A stretch of 64,000 nt of DNA from the NCBI GenBank assembly GCA_006384855.1, contig VCJN01001302.1:1-64000 (forward strand), written 5' to 3'. Positions 11,864 to 22,698 of this stretch are shown piece by piece (within the stretch, counting starts at the first letter, position 1; each line of letters opens with the position of its first letter). The DNA comes from Tetraselmis striata. Its lineage: Eukaryota; Chlorophyta; Chlorodendrophyceae; Chlorodendrales; Chlorodendraceae. Below the pieces are notes generated by a model. That model had not been told where the DNA came from and searched no databases. It was given only the letters and a program-made list of their open reading frames with translations. The position numbers were made by a program, and so were the translations under genes.

Positions 11864-12258
11864 TACCTAACAAGTCCAGAGAAAGGGGGGGGGGGGGGGG
11901 GAAGAGAAATAAAATTTTGGCCCGATCAAAAAAGCATGCTTCCTTAACGGCACTTAATGTAGTGCTTGAGCGTAATACCAACCGCGCATCGTCAGCGCGC
12001 GGCGCATGCGGCTACTATGGCGGTTGCGCGTATGCCGGCGGCGCGTTAGATGCGGCGGCACATACCCGCGTAGCCAACCGCGAAGCCCACCGAACCGTTC
12101 TGACCTCATCGAGGCAACAGCCATGCCCTCCGTTACCATGCCGGTATCGGTACTAGGCGGCGATATTCTTGTATGCTTCAGCGTCAGCCTCGATGGCGTG
12201 CGTGCTCGTGCTGTCGCCCCACGTGGAATAAAATGTTAGGGATCGGTTTTGAGGCGGC

Positions 12259-12810
12259 ATGCGCAATCGTTATATATGGAGTCACTACTGCAATCTGCTT
12301 CCCCCGGTTCTGTACTTACATGTGCCACAGTCTGCGGATGGGGAAATGCACGTTTTTCCACGTTCCGAAGCAGGCTCCGCGACCGTTCAGGATTTGACGG
12401 GCTGCATAGAGGATCGCATGCATGACGTCCTCAGGACGATTGGCTCGTCGCATCTCCATTTCATCGTTACACGTCCAACAGAGGCCCGCCCCGACCCGGC
12501 TAACCCTTTCGTATCCATAATGATGGTGATAGCTACGACGGGTGACCTTCACTTGCCTAACCGCTGCGTACTGGGTATCGATGAGGAAGGGGAGCTGTCA
12601 AATAAGAAAAAACACTACAACGCAATAATATACTACCGTGCCTCACAACGGGTAGGGTGGACAGCTCGCACATCAGCAAGCACCTCGGGCAAGAGCTTCG
12701 CGCAACATTTGCACGTAGGGTTGTTGCTCCCTTGTAGCGACTGCGGCCCGCCCTACCTCGGTATGGGGGCAGCTTCAGAGGGCCCCTGCTCCTCCATACG
12801 AGTGCTTTAG
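12259..12810 (+). CDS. unidentified ORF inside the TIR element
   Basis: This 183-residue plus-strand ORF has amino-acid composition more protein-like than its antisense shadow. Segments such as CIEDRMHDVLRTIGSSHLHF and RCVLGIDEEGELSNKKKHYN look like a folded protein. I recognise no motif. It ends before the next ORF at 13,036. It may be an upstream exon of the same gene or a separate cargo ORF. Confidence 0.3.
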   Translation: MRNRYIWSHYCNLLPPVLYLHVPQSADGEMHVFPRSEAGSATVQDLTGCIEDRMHDVLRTIGSSHLHFIVTRPTEARPDPANPFVSIMMVIATTGDLHLPNRCVLGIDEEGELSNKKKHYNAIIYYRASQRVGWTARTSASTSGKSFAQHLHVGLLLPCSDCGPPYLGMGAASEGPCSSIRVL

Positions 12811-13035
12811 GCAGTTCTTTGGGAAGGCAGTTCGCGGACATCACGCGGACGAATCGGGCGACGCTGCAAAGAAAAGAGTGAATTAACTCTTTACCGCGCT
12901 CTGCGGCGTCGGCGATTGGTCCAGGAAGGGGCGGTGGCATGTCGTGTTTGCCTTGTTGTCCGCCCTCCATACTGCGTTAGTTGTCGCGGTACGATCAGCG
13001 CTTGACGGGCTCTGCCGAGCGAGCGACACAATCTA

Positions 13036-14083
13036 TTGAATATGTTGACAACCCCAGCTCGCACAACCGCCAACGCGCATCACGTTGACGTTATGGGGGC
13101 ACTTATTCCGTATAACCGCAGCCTCCCGCAGCCCCTGGCTGGCCTTAACTGCGCGATATGCGATGCGGAGCACTACAACATCCTCGACGTGTCGCAGTAC
13201 ACAGCTCACATGAAGCTGTCCACCCGGTGCGTGCCCTCTACCCTTGCTTGCATGCACATGCATACGTGTCAGCTTCAGACACGCGATGCGTTGCTATACA
13301 TGCTGGCGATTAGTTTTTTCCATGCTATACTATTTTTAACAAGCCGCGACGCGTGTTCGCGCGCAGATGCAACTGTATCGAGCTACTCGAGAAGGACATG
13401 AGGGTCCCGTTTGAGCTGTTCCATTGGAGGCGGGCATCATATGGTCACGCTCATCTGGGGCATACCTCGAAACAAGGAAGAGCGCAACGCCAAGACTTCG
13501 TTCGACCTGCATACCAAAGCACTGGCCGACGTCAAGACCTACACCAATCTAGCTCTACGACGCAACTTCCTTGCCAATAAGTTTGTCAACCCCATCTTTG
13601 TCAACTCAAAGGCCGCCGCGATAGTTCTCCTCGAGGACCTCACTGGCGAAAACCTTCCGCAAGATGACCGCAACAGAAAGCACTGTCGCGGTGCGCTCGA
13701 CCTCGTCGACTTCGCGCTGCGGACTCAAGACTTCGACATCATCACAGACATGAGGGAGCTGAATGGAGCGGCATGGTCATTGATGGCAAGTTCGACTTGT
13801 TTTGGAAGCACTACCTGGCCGAGATTATTATATCGAGGATCAACACACCCGGGTGCCCGACATGCGTTGGGGTGATGAGCTTGCCCTCATGCATGTCATG
13901 ATGCTCTCAGGCATGTTTGATGCGAGCGCACCGCTAAGCAACCCACACCAGTTGTTGAGGCTGATCAACAAGGACGCCACAATCATCGTAGAACTGCTAC
14001 CACTACCAGGGCGCCTCCAAGGCGGCGTGCCAATAATGACACCAGAACGACTGTCAGGGACTATGTCATACATAGATTCATAG
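13036..14083 (+). pseudogene. unidentified, apparently frame-broken ORF inside the TIR element
   Basis: Three plus-strand frames look coding in turn. Frame 1 at 13,036-13,401 contains LNCAICDAEHYNILD, with a CxxC that could bind metal. A second at about 13,411-13,775 contains TLIWGIPRNKEERNAKTSFD and ends near DIITDMRELNG. A shifted segment follows with VIDGKFDLFWKHYLAEIIIS at about 13,773-13,860, and then another reading DQHTRVPDMRWGDELALMHV to a stop at 14,083. The frame changes may be frameshifts or unrecognised introns. I do not recognise the family, and a transposase is possible but not shown. Confidence 0.35.
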
Positions 14084-14322
14084 AATGTTTGAAGAATATG
14101 GGTGCATGTATATACCAATGCTAGCATGTAATAGTGTGGTATTGCTCTGACATAATATATATAGGCATTAATGATTATGTTGCATCATAGGGTATGGAAT
14201 GCATGCTGGTTCATTTACACACATTGCCAGGCCCCTAACAGTACTTAAGCTCTGACTGTCGGTGCAGGCTTAAAAATTGGGGGGGGGGGGGGGGGGGGGG
14301 GGGCTCAGAAAAAGGGGGGGGG

Positions 14323-14353
14323 CCTAAAGCGACAAATAAAATCGTGATGGCCT
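14323..14353 (-). repeat. right terminal inverted repeat
   Basis: This is the 31-bp right TIR, the inverted counterpart of 11,833-11,863 with three mismatches. Confidence 0.7.
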
Positions 14354-14849
14354 TAGCGGCGAATCTACGCCTCTAGTAGCCGATCGAGATAGCGGCTTTT
14401 AGAATATGGGCTTTATCAAAGTGGGACGGACCTCCGGACGGGAGGTCGAATCTACGACGTCCTACATTGAATCTACGATCCAGAGGCTTTTGGAAGATGG
14501 GATTTTCCTGGATTTTTACGGCGAATCTACGACTATGTAGCCGATATAGCGCGGCTTAATTAAATGGCTCTCGCGGTCCGCTCTGACTCGCGGAACTGCG
14601 CCCATCCCCGACGGGGCCAATCCTACCGAGGCGGGCATCTGACTGTTGTCCGTGTCAGTCCTCCTCCATGGTACCAACTTTATTACTTCCGTCCTCCACC
14701 AATACAAGTATATCTCGTAGTGCAGGAGGTACAGGTACCTGACCCGGGTATGGTGGTGCTCCTTTCCGCTCGGTGGCGTGCTCGTCCGGGGCGGCACTAA
14801 GGTCGCCGCCCACTGTTGGGGTCGTCAACCAACCAGCGGCGAATCGGCG
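14354..14849 (+). promoter_or_regulatory. upstream region of sialidase-like gene copy A
   Basis: The left part belongs to the CTAGAT-type repeat family that also precedes the TIR element. The right part (about 14,560-14,849) is unique and must contain the promoter if the start at 14,850 is right. I see no TATA box or other motif I would defend. Confidence 0.25.
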
Positions 14850-17800
14850 ATGCGGTCAGCGCCGGGAACTCCGCGGCGGCGGTCAGTATGTAAAAGCCCC
14901 CCGGACGACAGCTCCGCTCTGGCGCAGGCGATCCACCGGACGCGGCGCACAAGGTGCCGCCGGGAGTGGTCGGTCGCGGCCCGGTTGGCGGCGGTGCTGC
15001 TGGTGGGGGTGGCCGTGGAGACGCAGCTTGGGCTGCTCGACCACCTCCAGCGACAGGTGGGCGCCCACGCTGCCGCCGCCCGGGGTGGACGGGCCAGGGG
15101 GATGGCTCAAAAGTTACAGGGCTGGCATGGACAGCCAACTCGTGTGCTTTCAGTCGGCAGCCTGCACCGCCCGGGGTACTCAATAATAACCCTTCGTTGC
15201 TACTGTTGCAGGCGTCAGGATGTGGTTGCTTGTGCTTGTGCTTTCATATCACAAGGATTAAAACGTGGCTATGTAACCCCGCTACTTTGGCACTATAAGC
15301 AGCTATAAGGCACCATTTATTTCCGGGGTCGGAAGTCTAGAACAGCATTCGCCGCAGCCCGAGGTGTCGGATTGGTTTGGGTCCGTGCGGCTGTAAGCCC
15401 TTACTGGGTATCTCAGTACCTGTCTGACCACCGGGTATACCGCCGCCAGATCGACGACCCCGGAACACCCACCCGACAGGACACGCTATATTCTGCGTGC
15501 TGCATGAGTCGAGATATTACGAATGGCTTGCAGGGCGGTATGTGTCTTGGGTCGGGCTCAGACAATCCTTCTTTAGCGCTTGTTTGGGCCCCCAATCAAT
15601 GAATTGTTTTGCACACGGTCGGAATACGCATAGTGGCATAGTCGGACTATCGAATGTCCATGCGGTTTTCGTGGTGTATTCCGACAAGTATCTAGATAAC
15701 TATATTGTTTTCCTCTGCAAAGGAGGGGGGGGGTCAAGACACATACACAATGCATGCTAGCTAACCACAGCCAGTGTAGTTTACAGCAGCACAGCTTTAC
15801 GTCGCCCAGCGCGGTGCTGGGGGGTTTGCCATTCGCAGAGGCCACGAATGCACTAGGCTTGACTGTGACCTCAGGGCGGCGCTCTGACACGGGGCTCAAT
15901 GTCGCTGTGCGCTGTGTGCGCAGCGGCTGCAAGGGGGGGGCTCGGCACCTGGCGCAGGCTCAGCGGCGCCGCGACCGCCGGGAGCCACGCCACTGCGCGC
16001 GGGCACTAGGGGCGCAGCGGCTGCCAGCCAGAGAATCCGCACCAAGATCCAGCCGCGTGGGGGCGACAGGCTGGTGAGGGTGCAGAGTGCGGTGGCAGGA
16101 AAGAAACAGCGGACATCGAGCCGGCAGCGGCTGCTAGCTGCCCCTCCCGCTCCCATCCACCGCATAGGGTCGCCAAGGGTGGTGTCCACTGCCGTCCTTC
16201 CCAAGGGGCGGCGTGGGAACAAGACCTCGCACCTCGCCGCCCCGCGGCCAACCGCACAGCCTGAGGTGCCCCCGCTGCCCATGATGGCATCGCCTCCCCT
16301 GCGCGTTAGGGACGCCTCACCCGACCGGCTCGTTTTGAGCGCCTGCTGACCCATTGTGTGCCGCATGGTGCTGCAGCACGAGCCGCCGGGAGGCAACCAG
16401 CAGGATCAGGCCTCGGGGCAGCTCGGAGTCCTGGGCGCAGAGGGTGACAGCACGCTAATGCCGCATGCGGCGGCCCGTGCGGTGGCGGGGGGGGAGGGCG
16501 GCGAGGATGAGGACGGGGGAGACGCTGAACGGGAGCGTGGGCGCGACCCCGGTGAGCCGGCACTGGGCAGCGCGTATGCTGGCGCTTTCCGCCTGGGCAG
16601 GGTCAGTGTCCTTTCCCCCCTCCTCCCTCCCCGGCCGCCAGATCCCCGCCTTTCGTTATTCCGTGCGCACAGCCGCGAGGCGGGGCTGACTCCATGCTGC
16701 CGCTACGCCGACGCCATGAACGCGCAGGAACGCCCCATGCCCTGGGATCCCGACTCGTACCCGCTCAACAATCACGTCGCACCTGCGCAAGCCTTCATGT
16801 ACGGGGACGTGCCGCGCCGCAGCGCCAAGTCCGACCTGGCGCTGCCCTTGCGCATGGTGCCCCGCCGGGGATCAGCGGAGCCTAATTCCGATCCCATCGG
16901 TATGGGCAGGCTCCCCCCCCCCCCGCTTCGCCGCCACCCCAGTTGAATGGGCGTTGTGCATTGAGCCCACACGCCGATGGGTTGCAGGCCGGAGGGGCTG
17001 CCCCTCCGCAGCGCAGCCGCTGAAGCTCGTCCCAGAGTTCTCCACGTATGTCTTCAAGCATTACGGCATCGACCCGCCAGGTGCCGCCAGCCTGCCAGCC
17101 CCCCCCCTTAATCAATCCTTCCAGCACACGCCCGCCTGGTCTGCATCGCGTTTGACCGCTGTCTTCCACCAACTCCCATGTTCCGCCCTGCGCCGCCCCC
17201 CGCGCTGTCAACAGGAAAGACACTACGCTACGTGCACATGGGCAATGTCATCCAGGCGCCGCAGGACAGGCTGCTAGTCGCCTACCAGGCATCCCAGCTG
17301 ACCGAGGTGCCCCCCACCCTCTGTCCCTTCCCCTCATTCCCGTTTCGTTCTACCTGCATGCACGCTGACTTCGGTGAGCGTTGGCGCCGGCCTGGGCTCC
17401 CTGGGCAGGGAGCGGAGGACCAGCGCATCTACCTGAGCTTCAGCCTGGACGCGGATGTGGGGCAGCGCTGGGCAGACCCGGTGATGCTGCCCGTCAAGTC
17501 CAAGGGGGCGCAGGTGGCCCCATTCTTTGTCCCTACCCCACCGGTTCTGCGCAGTGTGCCGCTCCCCACCGCCATTGGGGGGCAGTTGGGGCTGAGGGAT
17601 ATGTTGTCTGGGCGGTGTCGCAGTGGGGGCCGGTGCTTCACCTGCATCCACGCACTGGCGACATTTGGCTGTTCTACACGGAGAGCACCAACAAGCGCTT
17701 CACGCGGCCACCCAGCGAGAACTTCCCGCAGAGGTCAGGCGCACGTGCAAGGGCCCCTTGTCCTGCCATGCATCAAGCGCGCTGTCCTTACGCAACTACT

Positions 17801-20800
17801 TTTTGTTTTACTTGTGTGAATCGAAGTCGGCGTTGCATGTTCAGCAACGCACAGGCGGCAAAACAATAGCCTACCAGCCAATGACATGGGTCCAACCAAT
17901 GGCATGCTGCCAGCTGCGCCCGCCTCATGGAACGGGAAGGGGAGGGGGGGGGGGTCGTTTAATGACTTCCAAGCATCATTACCCAGTAACCGGAACTTCA
18001 CTCACATCAGTTTTAAAATTAGGGATAAAGATGACAATTCCTATAAACATCAGGGCTTGGAAATGAGGGACTAGACAAAACCTATAAACCCTAGCTTACT
18101 GTGATTAGCAACTGCTATGACTATAAAATTAGGGCTTCAAGTTTTACAAGGTAGTAAACAATTGTCAAAAGATGACATGGAAGCTGACCATATTCAAACG
18201 TTCAAGTTATAAGATCATATCAATACTCAACCGTTCGAGTTATTCCGGGCTGCTGAAGGTTACAGTAGTTCATGGCTATAACGGTACCGTAACGGACAAT
18301 GGCATATCAGGTTACTCGCGCGATCACACGGTACCGTCGTTATCTAGAAGCGGTATGTACAGGAAATCAGATTAATCACAACAAGATATACGCGAATTTA
18401 ATGTTTGGAAGACCTTAATCGAACGCGGTTCTGTGTTTCTCTGATCAGGGTGGGGTGCCCGTGCTGCTATGCCTTTGCAGGTACACCCCGGGGGGCGATG
18501 TGATGGTGACAAAGTCACGCGACGGCAAGGCATGGGACAAGCCGCAAAAGATCCACAGCATGCGAGCCGAGTCCTCCTCGAAACACGGCATCCCAAAGGC
18601 ACGTGCGCACCGGGAGCGCTACTCTGGCACCATACCTTGCCTTGCATCACCCCTAACCGCTGCTGCTCCTGACTGCACTCGTCGTAGCGCCGCTAACGCA
18701 TCAGCTGTGTGCTCGCCACCAGGTGACGGCCAACAACCTGCTGGTGGCCCGGACAGGCACGTGGATGCTGCCATTCTGGCGGGAGTCGTTCTTCTTCAAT
18801 CAGGAGGTGGGTGCAAATCCCTGTCATTTGGCGGGAAAAACATAAATAGTCGGGGCAAGACGTTACGTGCACCTGGAAATAATTCTTGGGGAGGCCAGTC
18901 TTCGGATGCTGAAAGTGGTGAAAGGGCCACGCCCTTCATCGGCTCGGTATCTGTTTCACACTTCGACGTGTAGGCTGCCATTCACCAGCGTCGGTGTAAT
19001 GAGAGGGCAGGGAGATTTGTTCCAACTGGGTGACTGACCGTCGATTGTCTATTGCTCCCTGTCTCTTGCCAATCGCAGACGCCGTGCTTAAACCACACCC
19101 ACGACTGCCACGGCATTCTGCTCTCGCGAGACGAGGGCCTCACCTGGGCGGCACGCGGCAGCATCGCCATGCCCAACACGCACCTCTACGAGGGCACCGT
19201 GGCGGAGCTTGGCGACGGCAGCATCATGATGGTATTCCGCACCCAGCTCGCCGCTGCGGCGGCCAGCAAGTCGTGGGACGACGGCGAGACATGGAGCGAG
19301 CCGTGGCTGCTGACGGTGATGCTCCCATGTCGTCATTGCCCTGCGAAACAGGCATACTACCGCGGCACCCTACACAATTTGTGGCAACGCTCCGGCCGGC
19401 ATGAACCTAAAACCCCCCCATTTACCTAGTTGCTGCGCCCTGTGGGAGTGTTTCATCGTGGCGGTGGCTCGTCTCAGTCCAGGGCGCTGACTGCATGTAT
19501 CCGAGTACCCGACTGTAGCCGCGACCTCTATGTGTATGGGCCTGGCGCGGTTGCCATGTACACTTGGCTTGCGACACGCACTATTTGCTGCCGTATGGGA
19601 TGGGCCATGTTGTCTTTCTACCCAGTTATCCGAGTGACCAGCAATGGCCAGCGCGCACTAACCGCTGTGGTTGAATGGTGGTCAGGCGGACAATCCCGAC
19701 AGCAAGCCCAGCGTCATCAACATCTGGCCCCACGGCGAGGTGCTCATGGCGTACAACGACCACACGAAGCAGAACATCGGCTGCCGCAATTGCCGCTCCA
19801 AGCTGTCGATCAGTCGGCTGGTCAACGCGACGGGCGGCTGGGACCACATTGCACAGTTTGGGCCCTCCCCCTCCGACTACCTCAAGGTGGGCCCGCCCCG
19901 CGTCTCTCCCCCGCCCGCGCTCCGGGCATGAAGCCAAGGAGTTTGATATTTCGCGGCGAGGGAAGGAGGGCACTGCTGCAGAATCGCAAACAGGCTTGTT
20001 GATTATTGATTCTATCTTATCCGCTGTTATAACATTCCGTGTTTCAGTCCGCAAAGTATGCAGCCTACATGACATATGAAAGTAGCCGTCAATGTGATAT
20101 TAATCACTAGCCAGACGTCACGCTCCAAACATCGCAGTCCTGGCCAGTTCCTCTCCACAGTTTCTCGGCTGAACTGTCTGGAATTACCATCAGGGCCGCT
20201 TTAGAATTATGCATAGGAAGAAGCTACGTGTCTTTGGGCCTTGCTATGTGAACCGCGCAAAGTAGCCCCCCTCCCCCCCCCCCCTTCGTGCTCCCCAGGT
20301 GCACTATCCCAGCATGAGGCAGCACGGCTGCCGGCTACTGGCGGTCTACTCCTCCATGTACACCTGCTGCGCGCCGTACAATCAGCACTGCGAGTGCGCG
20401 CCCCCACGCTGCGAGGCCGGCCTGCTCCTGGTAGGACAAGCTAGGACTCTGGGCCTTCCCCCACTGCGACATGTCGCTGTTGTCCCTGTCCGAGTTGCGC
20501 TCAGCCCACCTGTCGGTGCCTCCCTAGCACCAGCCACACCTGGCTCTGTCAGCGCCGCTCCGCCGCATTCCATCCTCGGCTGCTGATGAGGTGTTTTTTT
20601 GCTGCTCCCGCCGCCCAGGTTTCGTTCAAGATCTGGGAGGACAAGGGTGCGGCCGAGCAGATGGCGGGGCACAAGCTGGCGGTGAGCCCCACAAGCCCAT
20701 ACTTTGCCCCCCCCCCCCCCCCCCCCCTCACCTGCAATGCGCCGACCCGCTTGCCACCGCGAAGTGCGCGGCTCATCTCGTGTGTACAAAACGGCCTCAC

Positions 20801-21321
20801 AAAGTTGTGGGATGGACAAGATTGGCCCGCCCAACCATCGGTAGCCGTAGATGGTACCAAAACCACACTCCGGCGTCGCGGTGTATGGCCGTTTCCCCCC
20901 CCCCCCCCCCCCCCCCCCCCCCCGCGGCGCAAAGATATAAAAACTATGTTATTTGGACATGTATCAGAATAAAACACGGATACAATACGGATACAATACG
21001 GATGTTCCGACTTGATGCCGCAAAGCAATGAATTATTCTTTGACCCGCGAGGCCCAAATAAACGTCAGGGTGTGTTCCCAGCGACTGAGGCGCGAGCCCC
21101 GGTGTGGCCTGCCTGGGCTGCAGGGGAGTGCGCCCTCTGTCGCGGAGGGCGGCTTGTGGGGCAACCAATGGTGGAACGACATGGAGCGGCCTGCCGAGGT
21201 GTTTCGCGGCGTGCTGGCCAGTAAGGGGCGCAGGGAGCATCCGGCAGCGGGGCCGCCTGTTGATAGGCGTCCCGACACTGGCAGCAGAAGCAGCGGCGGC
21301 GGCGGCGGCTTGGACGAGTAG
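14850..21321 (+). CDS. membrane-anchored BNR/Asp-box (sialidase-like) protein, copy A
   Basis: Fifteen exons keep phase throughout: 14850-15056, 15924-16265, 16377-16601, 16728-16899, 16988-17080, 17215-17306, 17409-17513, 17624-17733, 18481-18598, 18723-18806, 19079-19315, 19686-19886, 20299-20430, 20619-20681 and 21124-21321, giving about 792 residues. Exon 1 has a basic N-terminus and one hydrophobic segment (AARLAAVLLVGVAV), so a type II membrane anchor with a lumenal or extracellular C-terminus is likely. Asp-boxes S-x-D-x-G-x-x-W are visible as SRDEGLTW and SWDDGETW, with degenerate ones at SLDADVGQRW and SRDGKAW. MPNTHLYEGTVAELGDGS and YPSMRQHGCRLLAVYSS fit the BNR_2 (pfam13088-type) sialidase-like fold. 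Homologs bind or hydrolyse glycans. The substrate is unknown and sialic acid is not assumed. The C-terminal exon carries GGLWGNQWWNDMERPAEVF. The intron after exon 9 starts with GC. A second copy lies inverted at 39.0-33.2 kb. TGTAA at 21,722 is a possible algal poly(A) signal. Confidence 0.75.
18599..18722 (+). other. GC-AG intron in copy A
   Basis: The intron begins GCACGT after ...CCAAAG and ends CCACCAG. Using it keeps phase 0 and joins HGIPK to VTANNLL. The equivalent junction in copy B (36,094-36,004) also starts with GC. Confidence 0.6.
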
Positions 21322-22698
21322 GACCGCGGCAGACTTGCCGGAAGAGAGGGAGCTCCCGGAGCTCACTTGCACCAGCCGCAGGTGAAGCTTGAACGGTACA
21401 GCCGGCAGCGCAACCGCGGTACGCATCGGCGCGCTGCCTGTACCGACAAGACGTTAGACCTCAGCGAGTGGTGCCACTACGGCCGACTAGTGGTGTGTTG
21501 AGTATGAATTGAATAACAACATATTCCGTAGTCGAGCGTTGTAGGAATAAGAACTTTCAACATCATCACGGAAACACCTCAGTGTGTATTCCTGGTATGC
21601 TCGAAGCCGGCGCCGCCCACTGTCATCTGTATTCGTTGGGCCCGTTGGCCTCATTGCCTGCGCCAACAACCATACCGGAACTCGCAGCAGCAGTGCGCAG
21701 CAGCATATGGACACCGCAATATGTAACTAACAATCGTGTGCGCATCCGGTGCCGTACATGTTGTGGGATGTAACACGTAGCAGCATACAAGGCCTCGGCA
21801 TAGAGGCGGCTAGGTAGGGGGTATGCACGATGACAGCAGGCAGGTGTATGAATGAATGTCTGCTGCTGCATTATCAATGTCATAGATTCATGTGTCCGTC
21901 CTTGGCAGTTTGCTCGCGGTCCGAAGGGGTTCTGCAGCTGCTGGAGGCCGTCACCGCTCCTTATGTCGTCATGCTGATATATACCGGTCAATAAAAGTAC
22001 ACATAGTAATGCGGTCGGCCGTGGGGCCAACGAATACCGAACTGTTTTGGCGCTGCGTGTCGGGCCGTTGGTGTTGTAATGGCGGTACATTCTGCAATGT
22101 TTCTTCATTTTATTAATAGTTTTCCCTCTGTGGGGTGCGGGGTAAAAAAACGATCGTTGGGGCGGTGTGTCCGGTGCTGGGATACTCACGTGATTGCCTT
22201 TCCGGTATTCTGCATGCTGGCGGGTGAGCAGCGCATCGCATACATGAGCAAACATACGGGAGCGCGATGCTGCTGGTGGGCCGCCCCGTACGTTATACAT
22301 GCTCGTTTGTATTACATATCGTTATTGCTGTTATCGTGACCCAGCAGCAGTAGGCGCTGCGCGCATGCCTTGCTAGATAGGATCAACTCATTCCTCCACC
22401 TAGGGTCAAAATCCAGATTCCCGCGGATGCCTCGTCTCTCTCTCTCTGGGCCCACTAAAGCGCGGAGGGCTCCATCGCCCCGTAGCAGTCATGAGCATGG
22501 AGCCCAGGAGTGATCGTTCGCCATACATCCTCGCCCGGCCTGGAGTGGTGGTTGGACGTCGTCTCGCCGCGTTTTTATAGATGCACCCAGTGGTGCGGCA
22601 TTTGCTCGTGCAGAGCGCTCCCTCTGCTACAAAAAAGGCGGTGCTCCGTGGCGGCAGCTGCCCGGCTTCATGCGGGCAGCATGCCTCCCTCCCGTTCA
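21322..22698. other. intergenic, convergent 3' regions
   Basis: This stretch separates the ends of copy A (+) and the kinase gene (-). TGTAA, the usual green-algal poly(A) signal, occurs on the plus strand at 21,722 and near 21,770, and on the minus strand near 22,313. I see no gene. Short ORFs occur on both strands without domains. Confidence 0.4.

Larger units (their letters stand above)
11833..14353. mobile_element. TIR-bounded DNA element, about 2.5 kb
   Basis: The left end 11,833-11,863 (AGGCCATCACAATT...) and the right end 14,323-14,353 are inverted copies of each other at 28 of 31 positions, with differences near TIR positions 11, 15 and 16. Each TIR is followed internally by a G-run (11,885-11,902; 14,280-14,303 and 14,314-14,322). 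The element encloses plus-strand ORFs at 12.2-14.1 kb. No clean target-site duplication is visible: the flanks are GATC on the left and TAGC on the right. The superfamily is unknown. TIRs plus internal ORFs favour a DNA transposon, possibly decayed. Confidence 0.6.

Noticed and set aside
14850..21321. Reading copy A as a viral neuraminidase
   Set aside because: The Asp-box spacing and BNR_2-like blocks fit cellular sialidase-like proteins, and the 15-exon structure is a normal nuclear gene.
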